Assembly: GCF_003851545.1 (NCBI RefSeq)
Contig: NZ_BHVX01000009.1
Coordinates: 1 to 64,000 of the forward strand
Direction: 5' to 3'
Length of the DNA stretch: 64,000 bases
Source: Ralstonia sp. SET104
GTDB lineage: Bacteria > Pseudomonadota > Gammaproteobacteria > Burkholderiales > Burkholderiaceae
Shown: positions 16,091-27,201 of the stretch, in pieces
Position numbering within the stretch: the first letter of the stretch is position 1
How the letters are laid out: every line of letters begins with the position of its first letter
The notes under the pieces: generated by a model
Seen by the model: the letters and a program-made list of their open reading frames with translations, nothing else
Told to the model about the DNA's origin: nothing
The model's database searches: none
Made by a program: the position numbers and the translations under genes

Positions 16091-16999
16091 ATGAACCGCT
16101 CCGCCCGCCGCTTTGCCGCAGCACTCGCCTGCGCTGCCGCCAGCACTCTTGCTGCTCCCCTCGCCCAAGCACAATCGACCGCAGAGGCCAACGTCTCCGC
16201 AAGCGCCAGCACTGGCAACAGCGGCGGGTTCAGCGGCTTTATGGACAACTACGTCTGGGGTCGCAACGTCATGGCGCTGGGCTGGTTCTACATCCGCCCG
16301 ATGGATTCGGCCACGCCGCTGACCACCACCACCGGCGCGCTGGGCCTGGGCACTTACCAATCGCCCGGAACTGACGTGCGAGTCAGTAACGCCAATACGC
16401 TGTCGCTCACGTTCACGCACTTCTTTACCGACAACATCGCCGGCACGTTCGTGGGTGGCGTGCCGCCCAAGTTCAACCTGTACGGCAGCGGCAACGTGAT
16501 CGCGCCGGTGCCCGTTGTCGGGCCGCTGACGCTCATCAACCTGGGCCTGCCGCAAAACAACCCGGTCGCCACCGTGCGTGAATGGAGCCCGGCGATCGTC
16601 GCGCAGTACTATTTCGGCACCAAGGAAAGCAAGTTCCGCCCGTTCATCGGCGGCGGCGTCAGCTACAACTTCTTCACCAACCTGCGGCTGAACTCGAACT
16701 TCGTCAACGCGCTGCAAAACCTCGGGCAGGTGCTGCAGCTCGGCATGGGACAGGTGCCGACGGGCCCGGCCAAGGTGACGGCGGAAACGTCCAGCTCGTG
16801 GACGCCGGTCGCCAACGTGGGCGTGTCGTATGAGTTCGCCAAGAACTGGACCGCCATCGGCACGGTGTCTTACCTGCCGCTGAAGACGACCTCCACCATC
16901 ACGATCCGCAGCCAGCAAGGCCAAGTGCTGGCGGTCAACAAGACCGATATCAAGGTCGATCCGATCGTGTTTGGGCTGGCCGTGGGTTACAAGTTCTGA
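16091..16999 (+). CDS. OmpW-family outer membrane protein
   Basis: A 302-residue outer membrane beta-barrel protein. Residues 1-28 are a signal peptide (cleavage near APLAQA-QS). Typical OmpW features are the SLTFTHFFTDNIAGTFVGGVPPKF segment near residue 105, YYFGTKESKFRPFIGGGVSYNFF near residue 180, and the C-terminal aromatic ending VGYKF needed for BAM insertion. OmpW proteins form small 8-stranded barrels implicated in uptake of hydrophobic compounds; the neighbouring fatty-acid operon makes that plausible here. A strong terminator follows, so it is probably monocistronic. Confidence 0.9.
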   Translation: MNRSARRFAAALACAAASTLAAPLAQAQSTAEANVSASASTGNSGGFSGFMDNYVWGRNVMALGWFYIRPMDSATPLTTTTGALGLGTYQSPGTDVRVSNANTLSLTFTHFFTDNIAGTFVGGVPPKFNLYGSGNVIAPVPVVGPLTLINLGLPQNNPVATVREWSPAIVAQYYFGTKESKFRPFIGGGVSYNFFTNLRLNSNFVNALQNLGQVLQLGMGQVPTGPAKVTAETSSSWTPVANVGVSYEFAKNWTAIGTVSYLPLKTTSTITIRSQQGQVLAVNKTDIKVDPIVFGLAVGYKF

Positions 17000-17021
17000 G
17001 CGGCAGCGTTGCCTCATCGCG

Positions 17022-17047
17022 AAACGCCACCTCCGGGTGGCGTTTTT
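17022..17047 (+). terminator. Terminator of the ompW-like gene
   Basis: ACGCCACC (17024-17031) and GGTGGCGT (17036-17043) form a perfect 8-bp stem closed by a TCCG tetraloop and followed by TTTTT. Confidence 0.93.
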
Positions 17048-17127
17048 CATTGGGGCGCGACCCGATATCATGGCGGGGCTTTTCCATCCCGATTCCGGAT
17101 TCTCGCCCTGCACCCCACGTCACATCT

Positions 17128-18126
17128 ATGACCCAGCCTTCCATCGCCATCGTCGGAGCCGGCATTGCCGGTGTTGCCTGTGCCAACGCGCTTGCCGCAG
17201 AAGGCATCACCACCACGGTCTATGAGCGCGCGGGCGGCGTAGGGGGCCGGCTGGCCACCACCGTGCTGCCCGAGGCGGCCCCGGCGTATGCGTTCGATCA
17301 CGGCGCGCAGTCGTTCAACGTGCGCAGCGAGGCCTTCCGCCGCGCGGTGGATGCCGCCGGCCGCCAGGGTTCGGTGCTGCCGTGGCCTGCGCGCTGGGGC
17401 CATCGCACAGCCAATGCCCTGCTAGCCGACTCGCGCGACGAAGCCCGCTACGTGGGCCTGCCCGGCATGGGCGCGCTGGTGCGCAGCCTGGCAGCGCCGC
17501 TGGATGTGCGCTTGGGCTACGCCGTCACGCGTGTGGCCCACGACGGCCGGCGCTGGACGATCGAGCGCAACGGCACTGACACCGCCCACGCTGACATCAT
17601 CGCTCTGGCCTTGCCCGCGCCAGAGTTGCCGGCCCTGTTTCACGGTGCCACGCCGGCTTCGCTGCAGGAGACCATCGCTCCGGTGCGCTACGCCCCCTGC
17701 TGGGCGCTGATGATGGGTTTTGCGCAACCGCTGGATCTGCCGTATGACGGTATCCGCATCGACGACGACATGCTCGCCTGGGCTGCCCGCGACAACACTA
17801 AACCGGGCCGCGTGATGGTCGATGAATCCTGGGTGGTGCATGCGTCGCCGGGCTGGTCTGCCGCACATGCCAAAGACACGCCAGAGCAGGCGTTGCACGC
17901 CATGCGCACCCGCTTTGCCGAGGCCTTCCCGGGCACACCGGAGCCCGACGTAATGGCCGCGCACCTGTGGCCACACGCGCTGGTGGAAACCTCAGCCGGC
18001 CTGCCTTGCCACTGGGATGCCGCCACACGCCTGGGCGCCTGTGGCGACTGGTGCGAAGGCCCGCGCGTGGAAGCCGCGTTCTTGAGCGGTGTGGCGCTGG
18101 CAGCCAAGATTGCCGAAGCGCTATAA
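17128..18126 (+). CDS. NAD(P)/FAD-dependent oxidoreductase (renalase/amine-oxidase-like)
   Basis: A 332-residue flavoprotein. The N-terminal dinucleotide motif GAGIAGVACANALAAEGI (residues 9-26) and the GGVGGRLATT segment mark the amine-oxidase/renalase superfamily. The middle section has the FDHGAQSFNVRSEAFR substrate-domain feature, and the end has a short FAD-contacting segment with GDWCEGPRVEAAFLSG. The substrate is unknown; renalase-like bacterial enzymes act on dihydronicotinamide isomers. The start at 17128 gives the glycine motif its usual position near the N-terminus. Confidence 0.85.
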   Translation: MTQPSIAIVGAGIAGVACANALAAEGITTTVYERAGGVGGRLATTVLPEAAPAYAFDHGAQSFNVRSEAFRRAVDAAGRQGSVLPWPARWGHRTANALLADSRDEARYVGLPGMGALVRSLAAPLDVRLGYAVTRVAHDGRRWTIERNGTDTAHADIIALALPAPELPALFHGATPASLQETIAPVRYAPCWALMMGFAQPLDLPYDGIRIDDDMLAWAARDNTKPGRVMVDESWVVHASPGWSAAHAKDTPEQALHAMRTRFAEAFPGTPEPDVMAAHLWPHALVETSAGLPCHWDAATRLGACGDWCEGPRVEAAFLSGVALAAKIAEAL

Positions 18127-18216
18127 GACTTCGCCCAGGAACGTTACAATGGCGGGTTGTCTCGTGTTTCGTGTGCCGGGTCGCTCACCCGGCGGTGGCT
18201 TTCTCCTGACGACGCC

Positions 18217-18627
18217 ATGTGCACCCGACGCCAAGTCCTCACCCTAGCCTTTGCTGCCGTTGTGGCATCGGCGCCGCTGCTGTCCCATGCGCAAGTGCTG
18301 CGCAATATTCCGGCGACGGCCCCGGTAGCCCAGTTGACCGTCAATTCGGCCAACACCGGCACGCTGAGTACCGGCAGCACCGGCGTCGTTCGTATCCTGC
18401 TGTTGGGCTTTGGGAGCAGCAGCACCGATATCCGCTTTGCCCCGGGCGTGCGGATTCTGTCGCTGGATGGGCGTCTGCTGCCGACCGGTTCGGTGGTTGG
18501 CCAGACGTTCAAGGTGCGCTATCAGCTCGACCTGTATCAGCAGTTGCTGACAGCCTGGGTTGTCAGCGATGACGACTACAAGGCTGCGGTGGCGGCGCAA
18601 AGTCAGGCGCAAACGCAGTCCCAGTAG
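18217..18627 (+). CDS. Small secreted protein of unknown function
   Basis: A 136-residue protein that I do not recognise. Residues 1-24 form a signal peptide (hydrophobic core [15 protein letters not shown], cleavage near SHAQ). The mature part is predicted beta-rich, containing repeated Thr/Gly turns ([14 protein letters not shown]) and ending in a Gln-rich tail. A TACAAT -10-like box at 18145-18150 lies 66 bp upstream. It ends 52 bp before miaB and could be co-transcribed with it. Confidence 0.7.
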   Translation: MCTRRQVLTLAFAAVVASAPLLSHAQVLRNIPATAPVAQLTVNSANTGTLSTGSTGVVRILLLGFGSSSTDIRFAPGVRILSLDGRLLPTGSVVGQTFKVRYQLDLYQQLLTAWVVSDDDYKAAVAAQSQAQTQSQ

Positions 18628-18679
18628 TCAGAACACCCCACGAAGCACGTGCCCCCAGGTCAACCACTGTGAACGGCAC

Positions 18680-20038
18680 ATGAAAAAAGTCTTCATCAAA
18701 ACCTACGGCTGCCAGATGAACGAGTACGACTCGGACAAGATGTCCGACGTGCTCAACGCGGCTGAAGGTCTCGTTCCCACCGACACGCCCGAAGATGCGG
18801 ACGTGATCCTCTTCAACACGTGCTCCGTGCGCGAGAAGGCGCAGGAGAAGGTGTTCTCCGAACTCGGTCGCGTGAAAGCGCTCAAGGCCCTCAAGCCGGA
18901 CCTCGTGGTTGGCGTTGGCGGCTGCGTGGCGAGCCAGGAAGGCGCGTCCATCGTGGCGCGCGCGCCTTACGTAGACGTCGTCTTCGGCCCGCAGACGCTG
19001 CACCGCCTGCCGGACCTGATCGCAGCGCGCCGCCGCACGGGCCGCTCGCAGGTCGACGTGTCCTTCCCCGAGATCGAAAAGTTCGACCACCTGCCGCCCG
19101 CGCGTGTGGATGGCGCGAGCGCCTTCGTGTCGATCATGGAAGGCTGCTCAAAGTACTGCAGCTACTGCGTCGTGCCCTACACGCGCGGCGAAGAGGTCTC
19201 GCGCCCGTTTGATGACGTGCTGGCCGAAGTGGCTGGTCTGGCCGAACAGGGCGTGCGTGAAGTCACGCTGCTCGGTCAGAACGTGAATGCCTACATTGGC
19301 AAGATGGGCGACACCAGCGAGCGCGCGGACTTCGCGCTGCTGCTGGAGTACGTGGCTGAGATTCCGGGCATCGAGCGCATTCGCTATACGACCAGCCACC
19401 CGAAGGAATTCTCCTCGCGCCTGATCGAGGCGTATGCCACCAACCCGAAGCTGGTCGACCACCTGCACCTGCCCGTGCAGCACGGCTCCGACCGCATCCT
19501 GATGGCGATGAAGCGCGGCTACACGGTGCTCGAATACAAGAGCAGCATCCGAAAGCTGCGTGCGATCCGGCCGAACATCTCGATCGCCACCGACTTCATC
19601 GTCGGCTTTCCAGGCGAGACCGATGCGGACTTCGCCAAGACGATGGACCTGATCCACGAGATCGGCTACGACACCTCGTTCAGCTTCATCTACAGCCCGC
19701 GCCCCGGCACGCCGGCGGCCAACCTGCACGACGATACGCCGCAGGCTGTCAAGCTCGAACGCCTGAAACATTTGCAAGCGACCATCGAAGCGAACGTCGC
19801 GCGCATCAGTCAAGGCATGGTCGGCAGCGTGCAGCGCATCCTGGTCGAAGGCCCGTCGCGCAAAGACCCGACCGAGCTGCACGGCCGCACCGAGAACAAC
19901 CGCGTGGTCAACTTCGCGCTGCCCGACCTGCCACAGGCACGCCGCGATCAATTGATCGGCCAGATGCTGGACGTGCGCATCGTGCATGCCTTCCCGCACT
20001 CGTTGCGCGGTGAAGTTGCGGTCGGCACAACACACTGA
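18680..20038 (+). CDS. miaB: tRNA-2-methylthio-N6-dimethylallyladenosine synthase MiaB
   Basis: A 452-residue radical-SAM methylthiotransferase modifying A37 of tRNAs. The auxiliary cluster cysteines are Cys11, Cys48 and Cys82. The radical-SAM CxxxCxxC motif is Cys156, Cys160 and Cys163 in [19 protein letters not shown]-terminal TRAM domain occupies about residues 375-445. It heads the miaB-ybeZ-ybeY-corC-lnt cluster. The ATG at 18680 gives the standard [14 protein letters not shown] start. Confidence 0.97.
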   Translation: MKKVFIKTYGCQMNEYDSDKMSDVLNAAEGLVPTDTPEDADVILFNTCSVREKAQEKVFSELGRVKALKALKPDLVVGVGGCVASQEGASIVARAPYVDVVFGPQTLHRLPDLIAARRRTGRSQVDVSFPEIEKFDHLPPARVDGASAFVSIMEGCSKYCSYCVVPYTRGEEVSRPFDDVLAEVAGLAEQGVREVTLLGQNVNAYIGKMGDTSERADFALLLEYVAEIPGIERIRYTTSHPKEFSSRLIEAYATNPKLVDHLHLPVQHGSDRILMAMKRGYTVLEYKSSIRKLRAIRPNISIATDFIVGFPGETDADFAKTMDLIHEIGYDTSFSFIYSPRPGTPAANLHDDTPQAVKLERLKHLQATIEANVARISQGMVGSVQRILVEGPSRKDPTELHGRTENNRVVNFALPDLPQARRDQLIGQMLDVRIVHAFPHSLRGEVAVGTTH

Positions 20039-20059
20039 TCATCAACACGACCTGATTTG

Positions 20060-21055
20060 ATGAAACCCACCATCGCAGAATTCACGGCGCCGAAGAACGA
20101 CAACACGCGCCTGCAGAACCTGTGCGGGCCGCTGGACGAAAACCTGCGCCAGATCGAGCAGGCGCTGGACGTGACCATCAACCGGCGCGGCAGCAAGTTC
20201 ACCGTGCGCGGCGCCAACGCGCAAGGCGCAGCCAACGCGCTGGAAACGTTCTATAACAGCGCCGCGCGCGACCCGCTGTCGGTGGACGATATCCAGCTTG
20301 GTCTGGTGGAAACCCGCCAGGTGGCCGCGCACGGCGCTTACCTGCCGGAATCGAGCACCGAGGTGCCGGACGGCAACGATCTGTCCCCCGTGCTGCATAC
20401 GCGGCGCACCGATCTGCATGGCCGCACGCCAATGCAGCGCGAATACCTGCGCAGCATCCTCTCGCACGACCTGTCGTTCGGCATTGGCCCGGCGGGCACG
20501 GGCAAAACGTATCTGGCAGTCGCCTGCGCAGTGGATGCGCTGGAACGCGACGCCATCAAGCGCATCGTGCTGACACGCCCGGCGGTGGAAGCCGGTGAGC
20601 GCCTGGGCTTCCTGCCCGGTGACCTCGCCCAGAAGGTGGACCCTTACCTGCGCCCGCTGTATGACGCGCTGTACGACCTGCTCGGCTTTGACAAGACGCA
20701 GAAGATGTTCGAGCGCCAGATGATCGAGATTGCGCCGCTTGCGTACATGCGCGGGCGCACGCTCAACCACGCCTTCATCATCCTGGACGAAGCACAGAAC
20801 ACCACGCCGGAACAGATGAAGATGTTCCTTACCCGGATCGGCTTCGGCTCCAAGGCGGTGATCACCGGCGACACCACGCAGATCGACCTGCCGCGCGGCC
20901 AGAAGAGCGGCCTGATTGAAGCGCAGCACGTGCTGCGTGACGTGCGCGGCGTAGCGATGACGCGCTTTACCAGCGTCGACGTGGTGCGGCACCCGCTGGT
21001 GGCCCGCATCGTCGAGGCCTATGACGAATTCCATGCCCAGCATAAAGACGCATAA
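20060..21055 (+). CDS. ybeZ: PhoH-like ATPase YbeZ
   Basis: A 331-residue PhoH-family protein. Walker A GPAGTGKT is at residues 143-150 and the Walker B region is HAFIILDEAQNTT. An N-terminal nucleic-acid-binding segment (NRRGSKFTVRGANAQGAANAL) precedes the NTPase. YbeZ associates with the ribonuclease YbeY in rRNA processing. It begins 21 nt after miaB and is followed 12 nt later by ybeY, the conserved order. Confidence 0.95.
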   Translation: MKPTIAEFTAPKNDNTRLQNLCGPLDENLRQIEQALDVTINRRGSKFTVRGANAQGAANALETFYNSAARDPLSVDDIQLGLVETRQVAAHGAYLPESSTEVPDGNDLSPVLHTRRTDLHGRTPMQREYLRSILSHDLSFGIGPAGTGKTYLAVACAVDALERDAIKRIVLTRPAVEAGERLGFLPGDLAQKVDPYLRPLYDALYDLLGFDKTQKMFERQMIEIAPLAYMRGRTLNHAFIILDEAQNTTPEQMKMFLTRIGFGSKAVITGDTTQIDLPRGQKSGLIEAQHVLRDVRGVAMTRFTSVDVVRHPLVARIVEAYDEFHAQHKDA

Positions 21056-21067
21056 GGACGCCTGAAC

Positions 21068-21880
21068 GTGGCTAAAGCAAAGACCGATACCAAAGCAAAA
21101 ACCAAGAAAACCCAACCTGCGGCCGCAGAGTCACTCGGCCCGCGCGTCGACGTGTTCGACGCCCAAGGCAAGCCCAAGACGGTCGACGCCAGCGCGCTGC
21201 GCATCGCTTTTGCCGATGGCCGCAGCCTGATCCTCGGCTTGCCGAACACCGTGGATGGCGTGATCACCCTGGTTGCCGAACACGCCGATGCCGACATGCA
21301 CGCCATGCTCTCGCTGCGCCCCGAGCACCACGACAGCATCACGTTGCGCATCGAAACGCAGGCCGCTGAATTGGCAGACTCCACGGAAGAAGCCTTCGAC
21401 GAAGACACCGCAGGCGCCGAGATGCTCACGCTCGACCTGACGGTGCAGCACGGCGATGAACTCAAGGCCGCCGCCCGCAAGGCGTTGCCGAAAGAACGCG
21501 ACATTGAAGCGTGGATCGCCCCGGCGCTGTTTGCCGATGCACAGCTCAATGTGCGCTTTGTCGGCGAGGAAGAAGGCCGCATGCTCAACCGCACCTACCG
21601 CGGCAAGGACTACGCCACCAACGTGCTGACCTTCTCGTACGCAGAGAGCGCGGAAGACCCGGTCTCAGCCGACATCGTGCTGTGCTGCGCGGTGGTCGAA
21701 AAGGAAGCGAAGGAGCAGAAGAAGCCGCTGCTCGCGCACTACGCGCATCTGATCGTGCACGGCGCGCTGCACGCCCAGGGCTATGACCACGAAAATGCGG
21801 CCGATGCCAAGGAGATGGAAGGCATCGAAACGGAGATCCTTGGCGAGCTCGGTTTTGCCAATCCGTACGCAGATCGTTAA
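21068..21880 (+). CDS. ybeY: Endoribonuclease YbeY with a long N-terminal extension
   Basis: A 270-residue protein beginning with GTG. The C-terminal 150 residues are a canonical Ybe[19 protein letters not shown] near 174-191 and the zinc motif [11 protein letters not shown] with His231, His235 and His241. YbeY matures 16S rRNA ends and acts in ribosome quality control. Typical YbeY proteins are about 155 aa; here residues 1-118 precede the core. They comprise a Lys-rich leader ([12 protein letters not shown]) and a beta-rich segment ending in an acidic stretch. Whether the whole extension is translated depends on the GTG start, which sits 12 nt after ybeZ. Confidence 0.92.
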   Translation: MAKAKTDTKAKTKKTQPAAAESLGPRVDVFDAQGKPKTVDASALRIAFADGRSLILGLPNTVDGVITLVAEHADADMHAMLSLRPEHHDSITLRIETQAAELADSTEEAFDEDTAGAEMLTLDLTVQHGDELKAAARKALPKERDIEAWIAPALFADAQLNVRFVGEEEGRMLNRTYRGKDYATNVLTFSYAESAEDPVSADIVLCCAVVEKEAKEQKKPLLAHYAHLIVHGALHAQGYDHENAADAKEMEGIETEILGELGFANPYADR

Positions 21881-21902
21881 CGCGCAACACGCATGATGTT
21901 CA

Positions 21903-21933
21903 AACGCCGGCTTCGCGCCGGCGTTGTGCTTTT
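21903..21933 (+). terminator. Terminator after ybeY
   Basis: AACGCCGGC (21903-21911) and GCCGGCGTT (21917-21925) form a perfect 9-bp stem, followed by GTGCTTTT. It should end the miaB-ybeZ-ybeY transcript before the low-complexity gene, so corC-lnt must have another promoter or depend on read-through. Confidence 0.82.
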
Positions 21934-21988
21934 ACGTGTTCCATTTTTGTAGCGTGCTGTTTCAACGCTGAATCAACCTGCATTGGCG

Positions 21989-22015
21989 CAAACCAAGTCC
22001 TGACAATGGTTTGCA
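21989..22015. promoter_or_regulatory. Inverted repeat upstream of the Pro/His-rich protein gene
   Basis: GCAAACCA (21989-21996) and TGGTTTGC (22008-22015) form a perfect 8-bp dyad with an 11-nt spacer, flanked by CCTGC...GCAGG. It is 238 bp upstream of the next start codon and could be an operator. The rest of the 372-bp interval 21881-22252 holds the terminator above and nothing else that I can assign. Confidence 0.35.
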
Positions 22016-22252
22016 GGTTTCCTTCCGCCATTCGGCTCATGGCCGCGCCGTTCGAATCGCGCATACACGTCGCACTGGCCGTCGGCCATCCGGCACCCGC
22101 GCCGCTCTCCGTATGGCGCATGGGCTTTGCCGTAGCGATTTCTATCCTCGACGCATAGGCCGCCACTCGCGCGCGCTTAACGAACTCGGCGCAAACGAGC
22201 GCCGTGGGCCAACCCGCGCACAGATGGGTACGGCCTCTGCGGGGAGGGCATC

Positions 22253-23380
<1,128 letters not shown>

Positions 23381-23542
23381 CCGCCCCCACCTTGGCAGGT
23401 CGTCCGCGTTTTACTGCCTGAACCCGGCCTCCAGATGTGAGATTCGAAGCACTTCTGTGGGCCGGGCGGCCACCCCGCGTCATCGGGACGGCGGGCCTTT
23501 TGGTGTATGCTGGCCCGATGTTTAACGACGCGCGACCGCGCC

Positions 23543-24436
23543 ATGAATGATCCGTATCCCAGTCCGAAGCCAGCCGACAAACCCCGCTCGCTGCTGGAAC
23601 GCCTGACCGACCTCATCTCGCCCGAGCCCGAATCGCGGGCCGAGCTGCTCGAAATCCTCCAAGACGCCCATGCGCGCAGCCTCATCGACGCCGACTCCCT
23701 GTCGATGATCGAAGGCGTCTTCCAGGTCTCAGACCTGTGTGCGCGCGACATCATGATCCCGCGCGCGCAGATGGACGCGCTCAACATCGCCGACGCACCG
23801 TCCGAGTTCATCCCCTTCGTGCAGGAAGCCGCGCATTCGCGCTTCCCGGTCTACGAAGGTAGCCGCGACAACATCATCGGCATCCTGCTGGCCAAGGATC
23901 TGCTGCGCTTCTATACCGATGAAGACTTTGACGTGCGCGACATGCTGCGCCCGGCCGTGTTCATCCCCGAATCCAAGCGTCTGAACGTGCTGTTGCGCGA
24001 CTTCCGCGTCAACCGCAATCACATCGCTATCGTCGTCGATGAATACGGCGGCGTGGCTGGCCTTATCACCATCGAAGACGTGCTGGAGCAGATCGTCGGC
24101 GACATCGAAGACGAATACGACTTCGACCAGGAAGAAGACAACATCCTGCCCACCGCCGATGGCCACATGCGCGTGCGCGGCCTGACCGAAATCAGCCAGT
24201 TCAACGAAGCCTTTGGCACGCATTTCTCCGACGAAGACGTCGATACCGTAGGCGGGCTGCTGTCCAACCACCTGGGCCGCGTGCCGCATCGGGGCGAGAA
24301 GATCGTCATGGGCACACTGCAGTTCGACGTACTGCGCGCCGATGCGCGCCAGGTGCAGGTGCTGCTCGTGCGCCGCCTTACCACGCCGGCCGGCGGCAAT
24401 GCTGCGGCCGACACCTCTGGTTCTCACCCCGTCTGA
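23543..24436 (+). CDS. corC: CorC/YbeX family CBS-domain protein
   Basis: A 297-residue cytosolic protein with two CBS domains (RDIMIPRAQMDALN at about residue 71, and FRVNRNHIAIVVDEYGGVAGLITIEDVLEQIVGDI at about 155) and a C-terminal CorC/HlyC domain (VRGLTEISQFNEAF onward). YbeX/CorC is linked to magnesium/cobalt efflux and to ribosome function. It belongs with ybeZ, ybeY and lnt in a conserved cluster but is separated here from ybeY by 1.66 kb. ATG 23543 gives the normal length. Confidence 0.94.
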   Translation: MNDPYPSPKPADKPRSLLERLTDLISPEPESRAELLEILQDAHARSLIDADSLSMIEGVFQVSDLCARDIMIPRAQMDALNIADAPSEFIPFVQEAAHSRFPVYEGSRDNIIGILLAKDLLRFYTDEDFDVRDMLRPAVFIPESKRLNVLLRDFRVNRNHIAIVVDEYGGVAGLITIEDVLEQIVGDIEDEYDFDQEEDNILPTADGHMRVRGLTEISQFNEAFGTHFSDEDVDTVGGLLSNHLGRVPHRGEKIVMGTLQFDVLRADARQVQVLLVRRLTTPAGGNAAADTSGSHPV

Positions 24437-24443
24437 TCCTTCC

Positions 24444-26027
24444 GTGCCCGCTCAGTTCTCTTCCCCTGCCGCATCATCCCGCCGGCAGGACGCTCACGCT
24501 GTGCCGCTCGCAGGGCTGTCTATTGCACGACGTAAGGCAGCGCTGCCGCTGGCGGCGTTGCTGGGCGTCATGCACACGCTGTCGTTCGCGCCGAACCACT
24601 GGTGGTGGCTGCAGATTCTCTCGCTGACAGGGCTGGCCGCGCTCGTGCAGCGCGCGCCACGCTTGCGGGATGCTGCGTGGGTTGGCTATGCCTTCGGGCT
24701 CGGCTGGTTCCTCTCGGGCGTCTGGTGGCTCTATATCAGCATGCACGTCTACGGCGACATGCCGGCGTGGATGGCTGCGCTGGCGGTGCTGCTGTTCGCG
24801 GGCTATCTGGCGCTGCATCCGGCGCTGGCGGTATGGGCGTGGCAGTGGCTGACGAGACGCGGACGGTGGTCTGGTACCGCATCGGCGCTGGTGTTCGGCG
24901 CTGCATGGGCCGTCACGGAATGGCTGCGCGGCACCGTGTGGACGGGCTTTCCCTGGATCAACGGCGGCTACGCGCACACCGATGGCCCACTGGCCGGCTA
25001 CGCGCCGCTGGTGGGCGTGTACGGCATCGTGCTGATTGCCGCCGTGCTGGCGGGCCTGCTGTGCGTGGCTGCGGAACGCCGCTTGCACTGGCTGGCGGGC
25101 ATCGCGGGCGCGATCGTGCTTGTGGCCGGCTGGCCGCTGCACGGCATCGCGTGGACACAGCCAGTGGGCAAGCCGATCTCCGTGCGCCTCCTGCAAGGCA
25201 ACGTGCCGCAGGACGTGAAGTTCCAGCAGACCGGCATCGAGCGCTCGCTGGAGCTGTACACCAAGATGGTGACCGAGAAGCCCGCGCAGTTGGTGATCAC
25301 GCCCGAGACGGCCTTCCCGATCATGATCCAGGAGATGCCGCAGGAAATCGCGCTGGCCATCCGCACGTATGTGGATACCACCGGCTCCAGCGTGCTCTTC
25401 GGCGCGGCCAGTGAGGACTCGCGCGTCGACTACACCAACAGCGTGTTCGGCGTCGGCCCGCAATTTCAGGGCGTGTACCGCTACAACAAGCACCACCTTG
25501 TACCCTTCGGCGAGTTCATCCCGTTCGGCTTCCACTGGTTCGTCAACATGATGAACATGCCGCTGGGCGACTTCCGGCGCGGCCTGCCGGTGCAGCCGCC
25601 CATGTCCGTTGCTGGGCAGTATCTCGCTCCCAACATCTGTTACGAAGATTTGTTTGGCGAAGAGATTGCCGCGTCGCTGCGGCATGCGGACCAGCCGGCC
25701 ACGATGCTCGCCAACGTGACGAACCTGGCGTGGTTTGGCGACACGATTGCGTTGGATCAGCACCTGCAGATCTCGCGCATGCGTGCGCTGGAGACGGGGC
25801 GGCCGATGCTGCGCGCCACCAACACCGGCGCCACCGCCGTGGTGCGCCCGGACGGCAGCGTTCAGGCGCGCCTGCCGGTGTTTACGCTGGGCACACTGCA
25901 GGCGGACGTGCAAGGCACACAGGGCCTGACGCCGTTTGTGCGGGCTGGCAATGCGCCTGCGCTGGGCGTGGGCGCGCTGGTGCTGCTGATCGCATTCGTG
26001 CGTCGCCGCAAGGCAAAGGCGGATTGA
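24444..26027 (+). CDS. lnt: Apolipoprotein N-acyltransferase Lnt
   Basis: A 527-residue integral inner-membrane enzyme adding the third acyl chain to lipoproteins. Several membrane helices fill about residues 25-210. The nitrilase-like periplasmic domain holds the catalytic triad Glu288 (TPETAFPI), Lys349 (YNKHHLVPFGEF) and Cys399 (NICYEDLFGEE), with spacing like E. coli E267/K335/C387. A last helix near the C-terminus precedes RRRKAKAD. I chose the GTG at 24444, 7 nt after corC, because earlier in-frame codons overlap corC deeply; the exact start is uncertain. Confidence 0.93.
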   Translation: MPAQFSSPAASSRRQDAHAVPLAGLSIARRKAALPLAALLGVMHTLSFAPNHWWWLQILSLTGLAALVQRAPRLRDAAWVGYAFGLGWFLSGVWWLYISMHVYGDMPAWMAALAVLLFAGYLALHPALAVWAWQWLTRRGRWSGTASALVFGAAWAVTEWLRGTVWTGFPWINGGYAHTDGPLAGYAPLVGVYGIVLIAAVLAGLLCVAAERRLHWLAGIAGAIVLVAGWPLHGIAWTQPVGKPISVRLLQGNVPQDVKFQQTGIERSLELYTKMVTEKPAQLVITPETAFPIMIQEMPQEIALAIRTYVDTTGSSVLFGAASEDSRVDYTNSVFGVGPQFQGVYRYNKHHLVPFGEFIPFGFHWFVNMMNMPLGDFRRGLPVQPPMSVAGQYLAPNICYEDLFGEEIAASLRHADQPATMLANVTNLAWFGDTIALDQHLQISRMRALETGRPMLRATNTGATAVVRPDGSVQARLPVFTLGTLQADVQGTQGLTPFVRAGNAPALGVGALVLLIAFVRRRKAKAD

Positions 26028-26214
26028 TCGTTCGGCGCCCCGGAGGCTTTCGAGCCACTTTATGGGGCGGCTGACAAAAAACGCTAAAATTCAACGTTTT
26101 ACGGCGCTCATGCACGTAACCGCGTAGCCATGCGCTTGCGTGCCGCCCACTGCATTCCACCGCCGCACGGCGCACAGCATCGCTCCGTGCCACAGCGGAC
26201 CAACGGGTACCACC

Positions 26215-27201
26215 ATGCTCACCTTCCAGCAACTCATCCTCAAGCTGCAGTCGTACTGGGACGCCCAGGGCTGCGCCCTGCTTCAACCGATCGACCTCGA
26301 AGTCGGCGCCGGCACCTCACACGTGCACACCTTCCTGCGCGCGATCGGCCCCGAGCCTTGGCGCGCAGCCTATGTGCAACCGTCGCGCCGCCCCAAGGAC
26401 GGCCGCTATGGCGAGAACCCAAACCGCCTGCAGCACTACTACCAATACCAGGTGGTGCTCAAGCCCGCGCCGGAAAACATCCTCGACCTGTACCTGGGTT
26501 CGCTGGAAGCGCTGGGCTTGGACTTGAAGCAGAACGACGTGCGCTTCGTGGAAGACGACTGGGAAAACCCCACACTCGGCGCTTGGGGCCTGGGCTGGGA
26601 AGTCTGGCTCAACGGCATGGAAGTCACGCAGTTCACGTACTTCCAGCAAGTGGGCGGCCTGGACTGCAAGCCCGTGACCGGCGAGATCACCTACGGCATT
26701 GAACGCCTGGCGATGTACATCCAGAAGGTCGAGAACATCTACGACCTGATCTGGACCGAGTGGGAAGAACCGGGCCCCAACGGCCCCGTGAAACGCCGCC
26801 TGACCTACGGTGACGTTTATCACCAGAACGAAGTCGAGCAGTCGACCTACAACTTCGAACAGGCCGATACGACCGTCCTGTTCCGCCGCTTTGCCGAGCA
26901 CGAAGCCGAGGCCAAACGCCTGATGGGCGTGCGCGCAGAAGGTGATGCCGCCGCCGATGGCGACGCACCGGTCGTGCAACTCGCCTTGCCCGCCTACGAG
27001 CAAGTGCTCAAGGCTGGCCACACCTTCAACCTGCTGGACGCACGTGGCGCCATTTCAGTGACGGAGCGCGCGGCCTACATCGGCCGCATCCGCAACCTGT
27101 CGCGCCTGGTCGCGCAGGCCTATTACGACTCGCGCGAGCGGCTGGGCTTCCCGATGTGCGGCACGACAACAACCCCCGCCACGGCCACGGAGGCTGCATG
27201 A
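26215..27201 (+). CDS. glyQ: Glycyl-tRNA synthetase alpha subunit
   Basis: A 328-residue alpha subunit of the heterotetrameric bacterial GlyRS, carrying the class II catalytic core: [15 protein letters not shown] start, [40 protein letters not shown] and [13 protein letters not shown]. The start at 26215 matches the family N-terminus. A short variable insert near residue 268 ([12 protein letters not shown]) precedes the last helices. The promoter region 26028-26214 contains an AT-rich TAAAAT box near 26086. The partner gene glyS follows after one small interposed gene. Confidence 0.97.
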   Translation: MLTFQQLILKLQSYWDAQGCALLQPIDLEVGAGTSHVHTFLRAIGPEPWRAAYVQPSRRPKDGRYGENPNRLQHYYQYQVVLKPAPENILDLYLGSLEALGLDLKQNDVRFVEDDWENPTLGAWGLGWEVWLNGMEVTQFTYFQQVGGLDCKPVTGEITYGIERLAMYIQKVENIYDLIWTEWEEPGPNGPVKRRLTYGDVYHQNEVEQSTYNFEQADTTVLFRRFAEHEAEAKRLMGVRAEGDAAADGDAPVVQLALPAYEQVLKAGHTFNLLDARGAISVTERAAYIGRIRNLSRLVAQAYYDSRERLGFPMCGTTTTPATATEAA

